DNA from: Hanleya hanleyi
Taxonomy: Eukaryota; Mollusca; Polyplacophora; Lepidopleurida; Hanleyidae
Length of the DNA stretch: 64,000 bases
NCBI GenBank assembly: GCA_036873755.1
Contig: JAVTVY010039249.1
Location: forward strand, 62,001 to 126,000
Direction of reading: 5' to 3'
In this document: positions 33,908 through 47,991 of the stretch, one piece after another
How positions within the stretch are numbered: the stretch's first letter is position 1
How the letters are laid out: every line of letters starts with the position of its first letter
Position numbers and translations under genes: made by a program
Notes under the pieces: generated by a model
Told to the model about the DNA's origin: nothing
Seen by the model: the letters and a program-made list of their open reading frames with translations, nothing else
The model's database searches: none

Positions 33908-36900
33908 TCTTGTGACACAACGTTACAACTCGACAACTGTAGACTTCTGCGTGTTTCATCAGGATTCAGACACTTTCGAAGTTTCAACATTACTGCGCGG
34001 ATCCCTTCAGTATTAAGTATTGTACCATCTTACTGTTTTCGAGCATGGTATCTTAAAAGAGATATCTCAAACTAGCCCAGTAAACGGAACAGAATTCGTT
34101 CCTAATTATAAAATATTAAGTATGTTTCATAGTTCATGCCAAAGGGTCGAGGAGATTTGTCTTCGCTTCCAGTACCCAATGATGACACGTGCAAAAAAAA
34201 AAACTACGAAACGAAGAGGAAAGATCCTCCGGACATGCACTTTTAGACTAACTTTTCTCTTGTACTATAACAACCGACATAAGTACAGTTTCTAGAAATC
34301 TTGAAACTCCTTAAACTTAGAAAGATGATATCGTGTTGTTTTCCAGTGTCCCTTTTTCGATCAGATTCGAAATTCTGTAAACAAAATTACGAATCAATCG
34401 TTTGTTCTTAGTAACAATGGACAAAAAGATCCTCTTGTCATTAGCTTACAATTATCGGACAATGGTGGGCGCCAAGATCCTTCAGGATCTCTCGTTATTA
34501 AAGCCAGCGTCAAATTGACAAAAAAACACGATCAATTTCTATAACTGTACAAATCAGAATTCACCGGATTCGAACGGTGAAATACTTCGAAGGTAAATGT
34601 TTCAATAAAATCGTCTTAAAGTAACTTCTAAAGACGTCGACAAAGATATTAGAAATAATCACGCCAGAGTAATTAATTCCCAGACACAATCTTGCATGCA
34701 TTAACCTGCTCAGGTAATGGATGTCATATTAAACATCTTCAAGATAGTCCAATAGCGGGCGAATGCCAATAATTGAGTGTTATTATATCTGAGGAAACAG
34801 TAACCTAGTGCCGATATTTGATACATTTGTTTTTGTTCCTGCACCGAGTGTCTACCACGGAAATGTTAGACAGGTGATACCTCAGGGGAAAATGCAAGTC
34901 TGATGTCGATGCACAAACACAACGCAAAGCTCCGTGAAATTAACAATATTCGAAAGCTATTAATGCTCGAGATATTAGCTTCGTGTGTCGAATTAGTAAA
35001 ATCACTTTGCATCGGAATGTGAATATGAGCACTGAATGCTGAGCACGTTTGAAGAGGGTATTAAATTAGCGTAATAACAATATGTCGACAGCTGGAATCA
35101 TTTACGTTAGTCAAACGAATGATCATTTAACGATGCGAGGAGGAAATTATGCATACCTAATCGGCAAACGACATGCAATGATAATCACAATGGAACTATA
35201 TTGCCATGCATAAACTGGCATAATCAAGCGTTATGAAGAGTTAAATTGCCTGCCCATGTGTTGTGAAGGACAGTTTCAGTGGAAGTGTCCTGGGCAAGTA
35301 TCGTGATTTACAGTCTCGTTTGCCTTTGAGTTCCCATATATTGCCCAAACGCTCTATCTTTAGGGAGCGTTTCAACCTGTCGTACGGAAAGGGTCTTCCG
35401 ATTATGGACGCGGACATTATTTTGTGGACGACAGCTGAATATGAAATTTCAGATGTGACATATATACAATGAAAAAAATCGCGATTTTCTCGATTGAAGC
35501 ATGAATCACCTTCTCAAGAATATCGAAAAACAAAGTGAGAATAAAATCGGCCGTAATAAAACGGATATGGATTTTGAATCGCTTTCCAGCACACTATCTT
35601 TCCTTGCCTGTCGGTCGCGGATCCGCAGCGATGAATTCGTCCCATTTGAAGCAATAAGCGTAATATGTCACGCAAACATCGTATCTGCATGGTGTACGAC
35701 GCCATTGCGTTTTGCCTGTGATAGCTCCAATGATTGATATACAATTTTCTCAAGTTATAATAACATCCAAGGCCGCAAGAAGTATCTAGCTCATTCCGAC
35801 TGAAGGGACGTTGTCGCAATATTTTTTACACTCCTCAATCGATTTCTGTGTTGCATTCAATCGTTTACATTTTTCTTGATCGCTCAAATTGTTTTTGTAT
35901 TCATCAGAATGCCCTCAATTGGAACCGAGGCAGATAGAAAAAATATATCCGCTTCTACCCATCGCGAATCATTCGTTTATTTTGACGAAAAAAGGAATTT
36001 TCCCTTGAACTTTGAAAAACTGAGATTGATCTCTGAAGATATTTGAAGATATAACGCGTAATGGTAATAACAATATATAGATATGTGGTAAATGAAAAGA
36101 TAGTACTCACATAATCCATATTTACATCGCCGTAGAACTTCCTTAAATATACTCGACAGATTCGCCGAAACCATTTTGAATCATTCAGATTCATATCCAA
36201 CTCCCATCAACCGTTCAGCAATCGTACATCATTTTGTGTTTGCAAATCTACAATCTGATGATATCAACAACATAATTTATAAAGCGTGAAATATAAGCCA
36301 ATTCCTTATGTGTGTGATGTAACGAGCACAGGTTTGTTTTGCGATATGCAGAGGTTCCAAACAAAAGGTTCTTTAATTGAAAAGTCTAAGGAAGGAGTTT
36401 ATAGAGATTAACACAGGCGTACAAATATATCCTGAAAATTGTAATGGGCTAACACAACCGTCACATCTGTCTTGTTGACGGGGGGGGGGGGGATCTCTCT
36501 GGGTACTCCGGCTTCCTGCACCAACCAAACGGGATGTCACCATAAGAGCGAAATAACCGTGAGTGTGACATTAAACCAGATCAACCTCGTCATATCTGTC
36601 ATCAGTACCCACCGTCATCCGTACCGATAATAAGCAATAACTACAAGACACTACTACAAAAAAATATACATGCTATGTTTTGCTCAGAGAAGCGATCTAC
36701 AGTTATTAATGTCAGCAAGTCCTCATGACGCTCACGTTGTCATCTCCGTGTAATCAACCAGTTTTCCCTAAACCATAGACATTATCAAGTCGTGTTCGAG
36801 AGTAGAAGATATTTCAGTCAAGCTTAATAGGTTTCGAGCGTTCATATGGACATCAGGAAGATCACGAATTATATGATATGCATACTGTCCCTACCATCGG

Positions 36901-37760
36901 ACGAGGCGTAAAATAATACACAGGCTACGAGGTGTAGAGTACACGCAAGCCGGGCCCGTGTGATTTCTTGTGTCTTATTTATCACCAAACTGTAGAAACT
37001 TGGGCCCAAGGGGTTCAGTAAATTAGTCTTGTTCACACAATCTCCGCCAACGGCATACCCAAGAAGATAAATCCAGAATTTGAACAGAACTTCTCTTGAC
37101 TGAACTTGTATTAACCCTTCTATCAATCTAGAATATTATGCCAGAATACGCTCGACAGGCGCGAAGATTTGTATTTCTTCATTTCGACAGTTTTGATATT
37201 AAGCTACTTGAGTTTACTGATTCAAAAGGAGCGCATTAATGTAGATGAGATCAATACATATATCGATCCGTGTTGGATGAAAAGTTCCTGCTGAATATTT
37301 TCAGAGGCGTTATTTCTCTCTGTGGTAATGTGTTTATTTCGTTTATTAGCTCTAGAATGTGGTAATCATCAAACTCTTGCCAGATAAATTTGACGATTTT
37401 AATTTGATGACATTTCTTAATCCCAGAAGTCAATGTTAATCATCCACAGAAGAACACTCGGTGATACTTTTCCCGATTCTAAAGGTCACCGGCAATTTGT
37501 CAAGTATACTAGGTTTGAAGTATCTCATTTATCAGTTCAGTGAAGTAAGAAATTGAGTAATGTTTATACTGTTTTTGTTGGCACGCTAGCAGACCTATAC
37601 TATATTCACATTAACAAAATACAAATATATGGCCGATTTGATGATGTCACACTGACATATCCATGTACCTAAAAAAGCAAGAAGAAAAATGAAACGTTAG
37701 GAAAGGAGCAGAATTGTTGATACCAATTAATTTTTGATAACAAGCATCAAATCTGACATT
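33908..37760. other. Long stretch without recognised genes
   Basis: Short open frames only (for example 35263-35472, 35501-35737 plus; 36869-37126 minus), none recognised. A 13-base G run lies at about 36480-36492, followed by GGTACTCCGGCTTCCTGCACC, wording I associate with dispersed invertebrate repeats. A diverged echo of the satellite text (TTTTTCGATCAGATTCGAAA) lies near 34350. Confidence 0.45.
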
Positions 37761-37867
37761 CTATATTCAGCCGTCGTCCATAATATAATCCTACGACCTA
37801 TTTCGAGTGACATCACCAATTCCAAATGTGTATTTAAATGATAAAAACACAGGATGGTTTCCTGCAA
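37761..37867 (-). mobile_element. Older 3'-end copy of the RT-bearing retroelement
   Basis: TATTCAGCCGTCGTCCATAA through AGGATGGTTTCCTGCAA parallels the 3' region of the family but is diverged. A younger copy starts at 37868 immediately after CCTGCAA, i.e. nested insertion. Confidence 0.65.
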
Positions 37868-39190
37868 TTACAAGCGTCTAGTCCGTCATTCATAATCCAG
37901 CCGTCGTCCATTAGAGAATATCCGCGTCCATAATCCAAAGACCTATTCCATTTTCCATATAACAGTATTAGCACCAAATTCAAAAAGACAATCATAGTAT
38001 ACAAAAACATAGGCTTGTTTCCTGCAAGAGAAGCGGTCAACAGTTTTCAATGATGCCGGCAAGACATCATGATGTTCCAAAAATATCAAATCCGTATCGC
38101 TGATCAGTATTCTTAATCCATAATATTCGTTGTGAAGTCGTCATCTAAAGAATGATGTATCTCAGTCACGCTTTGATTGTGAGTGTTCATATAAGTACCA
38201 TGAGGTTCTTGAAGTACATGGGTTTCTAGTGATGTCAGCAAAACACGAATAACTTGTTTACATACAATCATACTCAATGACCGTTATTCTCTATCCAGAT
38301 GAATTTCCAATTCTTTTTTTAGAGAAAGTATCTCAGCCACGCTTGAATTGTGCCTGTTCATTTAAACTCCACGGAGTTGTAAAACAGATGATATTCAAAC
38401 GGCCCCGCCATGGGTAAAGGGAAATTAGGCTTACGTTTCGAAACATAGCAACAGAGAACTTGCACACTACGATCGTATATGTATCAAAGAATTTGAGAAT
38501 GGAAGCGTTTGGTGGTATAGCCCTGTTTCACAAGTTTATGCAATGCAATAATATTCTCTGCACCACAGGCCATGGTGTTGATTAAAATAACCACAATCTG
38601 TACATGATCTAGCAAATGCTAACAGGCACGATATGTATACGCCATATGCAGGTCCTCCTGGAATATTGCTATTCAGAAATCGGTAGTTAACCCTACCTGG
38701 CCTGGGTCCCCCTATCAAACTTTCTTCCGCATCTCTGGAACAAAAAAATGAAAGCTGACGCTCCGCGATTTTTTAGTTTCTGGTATTGGGGACATTTTGA
38801 GCCTATTTGCATAACCCCGCGAGTAGGGAACCATGAGTAAATTCAAGATGGCGGCCACGTGGGATAGCAGAAAAGTGATGCTTTCGTCATTTTTCTTCAA
38901 AATTCCAGCTTTTCTTCGAGGAAAATTTGGCAAAATCTATTTTATTTCGCATCAAAGTATTATTTAAACCACATAAACATCTTGGATTTTTGCACATTTT
39001 CTCATAGAGCTTGACTCAATGGCATAGTGTGGTAAGTTTCAATCCCCTAGCTCAAGATGTAGGAAAAATATTTACGGGGGGGAATGCCCCTCACACCTCC
39101 TCCAAGCCTGGACAGGTCCCAAAATCATAGGCCAGATAGGGTTAACAATGTCAAAATTGTAATCGTCTCATTTGTCGAAGAGTCGACCCA
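37868..39190 (-). mobile_element. RT-bearing retroelement, longer copy, interrupted by a TTAA MITE
   Basis: Shares the 3' end and the first ~800 bp with 349-1219. It has an added internal partial duplication (TATCTCAGCCACGCTTGAAT, about 38333-38353, echoing about 38158-38178). Minus-strand SNIPGGPAYGVYISCLLAFARSC (about 38675-38600) is a decayed RT tail. Similarity stops near 39190. A MITE occupies 38687-39145. Confidence 0.8.
38687..39145. mobile_element. TTAA-type MITE, copy 3, inside the retroelement
   Basis: TTAACCCTACCTGGCCTGGG to GGCCAGATAGGGTTAA, with TTAA at both ends. The uninterrupted retroelement copy has GATAGTTTACGATGTCG (1001-1017) at the equivalent place, so TTAA here is the duplicated target. 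AAGATGGCGGCC is at about 38845. Confidence 0.9.
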
Positions 39191-41179
39191 ATGGTGCACA
39201 ATTTGTACGCATTGGAATAGCTATACGCAGTTGGTATATGGTATTGCCGAATTTGACATAGATATTGTTAATGAGAAGTCCAAGCAATGTTATAATTGAT
39301 GATAATCAAATGATATCGGTTTATGTTGCTTCACACATATCAGCATTATTTAAATGTAGATGATGTTTCGTCGAGGTCATTGTTATTCGTGCTGCTAGTA
39401 TATATGTAGTAGTAGCTATTAAAATATTTACACTAATAATTTCAGTTGTTGGATCATAAGTATTGAAACGAGCAGACAAGTGACATACATTGGTACAAAT
39501 GGTATCCCGTCCTCTAAACAGTTACAAGGTTAATGTTAATTCGCAAACATATCGATGGTGTATAAATCGGTTATCCCTGTTCGAATGTTGGCATTAATGA
39601 TGTCTTGCAAAGAAACCAATTTGTTTTCTTTAAATTTTCATTTCATGTATATTTTGAATTTATGCTGTAGCTGTTAATAAAGGTTTTTCGATGATTGACG
39701 GGATAATTCCTTCATGGATGATTGACGGCTGAATACAGAATGTCGGATCTGACGCCTGCATGTTTTAATGAGGTACGGTTAATGATGCAGTAATTCTTAC
39801 GGTCGACGGCCCAGTACTGATTGTAGGATCAGGTGTTTTCCTTCTCTGACTTGCTTGATCCGATTAGGCTCACCAAATAGTTACCTCGAACTAATATAAT
39901 TAGCTTGATTACTACTACGTTGTGTGCTCGGATCGTCAGCAACATCCCATAACAAATCAAATACAGGAAAAAGGAATGATCTGTTCCGAGAACAGGGGAC
40001 GCAGGTGCTAACTAACTCAAATGAGACCATTAACGGCTGTAGCTCGCAGATAAGGCATCTCAATTTGAGCCCTCAAATGGTTGATCGATTACATGTACAT
40101 TCCTAGTGTTCGCTAAACCCAGATGCGGCATTTCTTTTGGTACACGTTTTTTTCTTCTTCACTGTACTTTCCGTTGGAGACACTGCTAGCGAAAATATTA
40201 CTGTGACGCACTGTGGCGGTACATGATAGGCCTAGTACATGTTGCTAAATACGCTTGAAATATGTTCAGTTCGCGGTCAATAAAGTGATTTTGTGTGTGT
40301 GTTTTCAGGACACATCATGACGAGGCAAAGGCTTCGACACTATACTTACTGAGAATTGAGCTTCTGCATATAAGTAATACAGTAAAGATATCATCTATCT
40401 AATAAACTGGTTGAAGAAATGTTTACTAGCTCATGTCTCGCTCAACTAGACTGCATCAACATTGGTTGGACGTATGTCCATCGACATGAAAACCGTCAAG
40501 GGCCATCTTGCAGCTCCACTCAAATAAAGCATGCATGTGCCTCAAACCATAGTTCAGTTTGTCTTCAGGTTTCACGTTAGATATTTTTCAAAACTAATTT
40601 CTGATTCCAAAAGCCAAATGATATAGTTAATATCATAGAAATAACTGTAAACAATATTGATTTCAGTAACTTATCGCAGTCGCACGTGCCCCGTTTGTGG
40701 AATTCAATATCTTAAAGTTTCCTAGAGATTGCACCCATACTGTTGGCATCTTGGGCTGGAGTGATTCTCCACTGTTTCCAGCCTGCAAATGAGTCACATT
40801 TCACGTTCGGAATCTGCTACATTTGTGTACAGAATTTCATTAATTATTGAATAATCTCCTCTGCAGAAATGTTTCATAACGGATTCAGTTCCTGTTCAGT
40901 AAGATAATATATTAAAAGATCACTTTCAATGCCCGAAGTTTCGTCGATCCACTCTCTTTGAGACGCACCTTCCTAAGAACACATCTTGTGTGGAGAATGT
41001 AACCTTACAACAATCATTATATGGGTATCCTGGAGAAACATTCCATTCACCACAAATGCTGTCCCCATGGATAAGTTCAGAGAATCTGCAGTGTCTAATG
41101 AATTAGTGTGTATGCGACAGTCTCCATGTTTACACGGGTAACTCGAGTTTACTGGAAAACTTGAATACACGCGTCAGTC
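39191..41179. other. No gene recognised
   Basis: Short unrecognised frames only. Around 40430 begins wording that recurs in the segmental duplications, but alignment by eye is convincing only from about 41180. Confidence 0.45.
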
Positions 41180-41767
41180 GGACATTTAGTAGCCACCCGT
41201 CGTTGTCGAACACCAAGAAATGCAACAGATCGTTGAAAGCGTCTCCCATATATCTGACTGGCACAGCAGCTCAGTTGGTCTGTTAGTAACAGTGTTTGTA
41301 CAGTGGGCATCCAATTCTATTTCAAGATTCTATCATTGCGTTAAGATGCTAAGTATTATATGACATATGTCACATTTGCGACATGCAATTACATCGATGT
41401 TAATATGCTCCACAGTTGATATTGTATTGCGTGATCTATAGTATAACTAGGTTTTTTCATTTCGAGTTTGATCAGTGCTGGCCAAATCTCTGGAGCTCAA
41501 GCGGGTTAAGACTGATACACAACGTGCAAAAGTTCATGAAAAGCTGACAGATTTATGGTGTTCTTCCACTATACCTGGTGTAATCCTCTATTAAGACATC
41601 ATTATGGAGAACAGGAACAAGCGATCTGATCACGTTCTGAATCAATCGATCATGGTACATATCTCTTATTTGCTCTGCAATTGAAATCTACAGTTAAATT
41701 ACTTTGACTTGTGTGATCCGTTTAACATAGAAATAAACGGACATTATTAAGGTAAGAGAAGTCACCT

Positions 41768-42560
41768 TTAACCCTCCCAAGCCTGGAGGGCCATTAGGGG
41801 CCGTGTGGTCATGTCATACAAGTTGCCGCATGAACAGGTACAATAAAAGCGTACCCGAGATACAACACATATCACGAATCGTTAGATTCTTGTTATGTGC
41901 TTTAGAATAGTTTAACCAGAAGACTATGCCGTGAAGTCATGTGGCTCTGTCAGTATGTCGGCACCTCTTCCCACTTCCATTATATGCGTTGTAATTATGA
42001 CCCTCTACCAAACTTTCTGCGCTATATTCGGAACGACATAAAAATGAGAGCTAACACTCTATGACTTTATAGTTTATCATATTGAGATCATTTTGAGCCT
42101 GTTTGCATAACCCCACGAGCAGTGAGAGGATCATGGGAAAATTCGAGATGGTGCCCACGTGGGGTACCAGAAAAGTGACATTTTCGTCATTCTTTTCAAA
42201 ATTTCTGCTTTTCTGCGAGAAAAAGTGTGCAAAAACTATTTTATTTCACATCTGATCAATATTCACAAATTTATCATGCAGTTTTTGCGGATAAATCACA
42301 TAAATACAAAAATCGATAAATCTGACCGAAAAATCGACCAGAAATGCTTTTTTGAAAATGACGTCACTGTGACGTCATCAAAGCGGCCATCTTGTTCTTT
42401 TTTACATTTTCTGGTAGACATTGACCCAACGGTAAAGTGTAATGAGTTTCAGCTCCCTAACTCAAGGGGTAAGGAAAATAATTGGGGGGAGGGGACGAAA
42501 TGGCCCCCTCAGGCCTGGACAGGTCCCCAAAATCCCTTCCAGATTGAGGCAATTGCTAGC
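41768..42560. mobile_element. TTAA-type MITE, copy 4, with an internal insertion
   Basis: Starts TTAACCCTCCCAAGCCTGG; MITE body text resumes near 42000 (ACCCTCTACCAAACTTTC) and includes GACGTCACTGTGACGTC at 42360. The right end is eroded. The intervening ~200 bp (GCATGAACAGGTACAATAAA, CCCGAGATACAACAC) weakly resembles the RT-element 3' region in opposite orientation. Confidence 0.6.
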
Positions 42561-42605
42561 TACGGTGTATGTCCATGTATATCAGCAGGACTTGAAGGTC
42601 GAGGA

Positions 42606-42967
42606 TTAACTCTATCCTCTTAAGGCTCAAGGCTCTCTTTCTAGCACAACATGAGATTGTGACTGAAAAGTTGCGTTTTTTTGTTTTTTTTTCTTAAACT
42701 GTCAAAATTATTTTATTCCACGTGTTATAATTATTTCCTGAATTATCATATAGAAATTTCGGAGAAATTTGTATAGTGGAAAATTTGGATAATCTGAATC
42801 TACTGACATTTTATTCAAATTTTCTGATTAAGCTTGACCTCGAGATATATTGTGGGAATTTTCAGCCCCCTAGCCCAAGGATTAGGTAAAACATGTAGGG
42901 GGAGCGACCAAATTACTCTCCCCCTAGCTGCTGTACACCTCAAATCGGTCAGGCCATATGGGGTTAA
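42606..42967. mobile_element. TTAA-type MITE, copy 5, diverged
   Basis: The right end CAGGCCATATGGGGTTAA (TTAA at 42964-42967) and the internal CAGCCCCCTAGCCCAAGG belong to the family. The left end is taken as TTAACTCTATCC at 42606, though TTAA at 42620 is an alternative. Confidence 0.5.
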
Positions 42968-45900
42968 AACTAATGTTGGTACGTCAGACGCTTTATTCGT
43001 CAGCTATTCAAATGCACATATGCACATATTTGGTATCCGTATGATTATTGGACTAACGAGTACCAGTGGTTACCCACAAATACAGATAGAATTGATCGTT
43101 AACAGTGCGGAAGTTGTCAGTTATCTTGGACCAGAATCAATTCAGACAGTGTGAGCTAGCAATTTAGTTAGATATATACCCCAAGCTCAGACTCATCTAG
43201 TCCTGCCTTCAAACACGAAAAAACATATTTTTTCTGAGCTAGAGTCTTTCTGATCTTACCGAAATGTTTCATCACACACACACGTAAGTTTTTCAAAGAA
43301 ATATTTCATTAAGATTAAGATTCCGCCTATTTGACTTGGACAAATGCTGAAAGTATGAAATGAAATATTCGATTTATATTATCCAGACTGCTCGGTTGAT
43401 CAACCAGTAACTGCAATGGCCTATTGGAAATCCATTGCTTTTGTATTCTGGTGATTTGTCAGATATCTGTTTAAACAGTTTTGACGTGTAATTAATTATA
43501 TTTCCGATGTTGCTGTGTAACCGATCACTTGTCAATTGAATATGATTCCATTTTGATTGAAACTGACACATGGATATTATTAATTAAATTGAGGAGAATA
43601 ATTTATTCTCATATTTTTATACCGTACGATACTGTAGAAAGATCAATTGGTCTGATAAAAAGGCTTTTTAATCTAAAACGATATCCCCTGGCTTGATAGC
43701 GACGATTATTTTATTGCAAAATGTCGAATGTTAACAAGTACTTGGTTGGTGAAATTTAACTATGAATATAATAGCAATGAAGAAAATATGTTCAGCTTGT
43801 AACTTGCTAAAATTTTCTAAACTAATTGTTCAAACTTCTCAAATAAGGGTTCAATATGAGCAAAGTCGTACAAGCTTATTTTTCACTTTGTTTTCACTAA
43901 ATTAAAAATTCCCAAAAGTTGGTTACGAGCCCAGAAGTGAATTCCATCACCTGGAATTATTTTCTCAAAGGAATCTGTATATGCCCGAGGTATATTCATA
44001 TAAACTTTTGAAAAATTCTGTCCTTGATTTTTTTAGGTGAGGAACCTCAACCTTTATCCGTCGTCAATACCAAGGCAAGCATCAGATCGTCGAAGACGTT
44101 TTCTACATCTGGAGTGGCATGACATCTCTGTAACAGCCCAGTGGACCCCCTGTCTTCGCATATCCAAGCCGAACACTACACGTGTTGCCGTGGCTGAACA
44201 CGACACATTATTTGATCAGAATACGGGATTGGTGATGTCGTCGCTCTATAAATATTCTGTGGTCCATATTAGGAGAAGTGCAATGTATGTATGACCTCTT
44301 AAAAATTCACGGTGTTGGCAAGCTCCTATCTTTATTGGCTATATGACATCACGTGCGTTTGCCGGTTTGAACAATTTACTCTATTCAGTATGTCAAGGTA
44401 AATGACGGAACGTTAGTGTAGCATTTAACTTGAAATGTGAAGCTGCTGGTAACCGTGCTAACTCAGTGGACCTGATTTGTAATTATATTTGAAGATCATG
44501 TCATTTGGAAGAGATGCCAAGTACCAGTTGACAAAGGTCACATATTAGTGACATGCAGGTACGTCGAAAGTAATCTGCTCGACATTCGCCTCCGTCATCT
44601 AACAATGCTGGGCAATTTCATTTCGAGTTTGATCAGTTTGACCGTTCTCTGTGGTTCTAAAGATAAGTGGGTTAAAAGTGATACACAACAAAGAAACGTT
44701 CATCAACAGATGACAGATTTACAATGTTTTTCTGACGTTTAACTAAGAACCAATTCAAATGATGTAATCCTTCATCAAGTAATCGCTATGGAGAACACGA
44801 ACAAAGAATGTTCTAAACTCAATCGATCATGATCCAAATGTAATGTTTGCTCTGCAATTGAATTCTGCTGTCTTCTCGGTATTTTATTTGAATGGTGTGA
44901 AAGGTTTGTTTAGAGAACAAAGCAAAACAAACTAAAACTAAAACCGAATGCCCACGGAAAAAGAGATTAACAGACATTAAGACTTGCCTAAATGCAGCCG
45001 GATGTCGTGCTTTTGATCCTTATAGATATGGTGTTCCAGTTTACTGGGTCGGCCAAACAGGTCAACTGATATCAGTTCATCACGGACAATATGGAGTACA
45101 GGTTCACAAGAGCGATGCCGAATAGGACTGTTGCCATTAGGTAAAAACGTCAGATAAAACTAAGTATTTTAGAGGCCGAACGTAAAGCATCAGAGCGTGT
45201 TAAGGGATTGATCCATGCGTTCGGAAATGGGGTATGGGTAATGGACGATCGCTAGCTTACCGAAGCCTTTCTAATTTTGAAAATTGACCCAAACCAGAAA
45301 TTAGCTCTTCAGTAAAATGTCTGTCCAAAAGCCTCTCCAACTGCTCAACCAAATAATACCGTTTATTTAGTATATAATAGGTCCACTAATTTCAACTTCA
45401 ACTAATGAATATTAGTCGCGCAAGGCTGATGATTTTCTGTATATAATGTGTAGACGAATTTGAGCAGTGGCTATCCAATGTTAATTGTCTGCACAGCTGG
45501 CTGTGGAAAGCGAGTCGTATTTATTTCTTCTTTTTTTTTCATGTAACGAGTATTCAAGTTTAATGACGATGTTACACGGGCCGTGATGTAACGCGTATCC
45601 AATTTCACCTGTCAAACGGTGCCCAAGTTAATGATACACTGACCGTGGTTTGCAAGGGTATACATTTAATTTTTGATGTAACTTGTACCCAATTTTATGA
45701 TTCATGTAGCCTTGTGTTAATTGATGCGAGTCGATGGAACGTGTGCTACATTAATGGAATGGTAGTTCTCCGTGCAGTGAGTAGAGATTCCTGAAGGTTT
45801 GATTCTGTGAGTATGTTTAGCTAAGTATTTTACTCTGTTTGATCTTTTAAGGCAAGACCGCTTTGGTGTAAAACCACCCATTGAAAAGTTAAATATCCTG

Positions 45901-45970
45901 CACCCTAAGACTGACAATACAACTTGCAGTAGATCCTTTGCCAATTATATTTCTCGAGTCGGGGGCCTTT

Positions 45971-46572
45971 TTAAGGTGGCTCCCTGGTTACAAGAATGGC
46001 TGTCCTGCGCAGCTTTTTGCGCATAGCAATTACCTCCCTTCTAATCACACTCTTGTGCGCGAATGGATAGAATGAGATACTGTGACATGCTGCGTTTACT
46101 AAGCATCCCTTGTGACGTCATGACGTCGAATGGCAAACTCTTTGTTGGCGTGGCATTTGCCGACGTCATGACGTTGCATTGTTGCGACTTAATGCAAAAT
46201 GGCGGGAGAAAGTGTGGGAGTAGGTAGATTCGGAGCCCCATTCATGCCCTTTTTTGGATGGCGACCTACCTTATATCTGAGTTATTAAAAAACTACATAC
46301 TTCAAGGAATACATGTTAAAAAAATGAGAAAATTGACATGACTTTTGAATATTCTGAAAACAATTATGTCTCAAATATTGGGTGTTTTACATAGTATTCA
46401 CATTGTACCAATTTGCCATAGGTTACGTTATACGAGCTGAAAATTAGAAAAAAATAATACGCTATGCCCCAAATATTATATCATTTTCTGATAAAGGACG
46501 AACTTCCTGAGCTATACAAAAAATATGAGAAAAATGACATGACTTTGCATTTAAACCAGGGAGCCACCTTAA
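45971..46572. mobile_element. Second TTAA MITE family
   Basis: 602 bp with TTAA at both ends and 19 bp inverted ends, TTAAGGTGGCTCCCTGGTT. The ends differ from the CCCTATCTGGCC family. Inside, GACGTCATGACG occurs twice (about 46110-46125 and 46163-46175), and a subrepeat TGAGAAAATTGACATGACTT recurs near 46527. No coding. Confidence 0.85.
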
Positions 46573-46869
46573 GCACCAGATCTCGTGATTCCTCGTTCGT
46601 CGAATGTTATTTTTCACCAGTAGTATCCAAGTACATTGCTGGACATACTTCGTCAATACGTAAAAGGTTTAATGTAGCGTAGTTTATGATCACGTTTGTC
46701 TGGATTTATAAGGTATGGAAACCCGTAAATGCTAATTACGGCGTATTTCTTAAGTTATGCATATTCCAGTAGATGACTATTGACAGTATTTAGATTCTAG
46801 GTTAAATTGGAATTGCCATAAGACTTTCTATTCTATTCTACATTGCGGCAACTTTCAGAAAACCTGAGC

Positions 46870-47100
46870 CGGAAGGGGGCTAGGGAGGCTATACTACGCC
46901 TTCGAGAGGCTTTACTACGCATTAGAGGAATTAAATCAAGGCTTATTGGGGCTATGCCAAGCCTTAGAGGGACTGTACAACTCCTTTATTATGGAAAATA
47001 AACCACGCCTTAGAGGGATTATACGTCTCAGATGGACCACACAACGCCTAGAAGGGCCATACGATGCCTAAAGGGACTATACGACGCATAGTGGGGCGAT
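46870..47100. repeat. Degenerate short tandem repeat
   Basis: Loosely repeated units of about 25 bp containing ACGCCTTAGAGGGACTATAC and variants. Indels make the copy number uncertain (about eight). Confidence 0.6.
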
Positions 47101-47991
47101 ATATTAATTTCAGACTGTAAGTAGGACTTTGCTGTAGGCAAGTTAATTTACCTTTGTACATTTTAGTCCAGTTTCTTGCTACGAAACGTTTGTTATTGCT
47201 TGTTTTGTCCACGGAACGTGCGCTTTGCGATATCCATATATTGTTCTCAATAAACTATGCATTTTTGTTACTTCTCGCTTTACCAGTAACACACAATATA
47301 TTTACTGGGTATATACAACCCAAACCACGTAAATTAACGTTTCATATTTAAAGGCAAATATATGCAGTTAATTCTTGGGAAAATGGTGATATCTGCTGTC
47401 ACGAGAGCGCGTTCACTGTTTTGGATTTGCTCCAAACATCTACTTGGTCTGCAAATGTATCAAATGGATTTGGAGTAAAATAATCTTATGTGCTGGGACG
47501 AAATGTCGCTTCTTTCCTCAGAAAATGAATCTGCGATTAATAGCTGTTTGTTCACAGCAATGTCTGAAAGCCCCACATTCTACCTTAGCGTCGATGTATA
47601 GTGCGTCAATTCATTTATACGTCGCTGCCCAATGATATTTCTAAGCGCATGATTCCCTAATTAAATTTGTCTTGACATTTTGGTTAACCTGCCGTTCTCT
47701 CTCGGTGTTGGGTTGGCGAAGTCGCCTGATTATTGAACCAACGTGCACCAGTGGTTAACCGAAAAGGCAAACTAATATAATTGATCACTACCAGGATGGT
47801 GGATTCCACCTTGAATTCCGAGAGTTTGAAACATCAATTTAGATATCGACCTCACTCTCAGAATACTCCATTCCTACATTCAAACTCGAAAGGACGTATT
47901 TTCTCTGAGTGAGGGTTATTCTGATGTTACAGTTTCATATGTTTCATAACAAATACGTGCTTTCCTCAACGAGACATTTCATTAAGATTAC

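Larger units (their letters stand above)
41180..43620 (+). repeat. Segmental duplicate, copy 1
   Basis: Blocks shared in the same order with copies 2-4: CATTTCGAGTTTGATCAGT (41458), AAGACATCATTATGGAGAAC (41595), CTCTGCAATTGAAATCTACAG (41674), AACATAGAAATAAACGGACA, TACGGTGTATGTCCATGTAT (42560), GATTATTGGAC with CAGTGGTTACC (43042), TTTTTTCTGAGCTAGAGT, and GAAATCCATTGCTTTT (43428). Two TTAA MITE copies interrupt it. No conserved reading frame is shared, so the unit appears noncoding. Confidence 0.7.

Noticed and set aside
35263..35819. Adjacent open frames on both strands as a possible gene
   Set aside because: No recognised domain, no repeat or paralogue support, and the frames overlap on opposite strands.
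41262..41340. tRNA-like text GCAGCTCAGTTGGTCTG
   Set aside because: No B box or cloverleaf follows at the right spacing.
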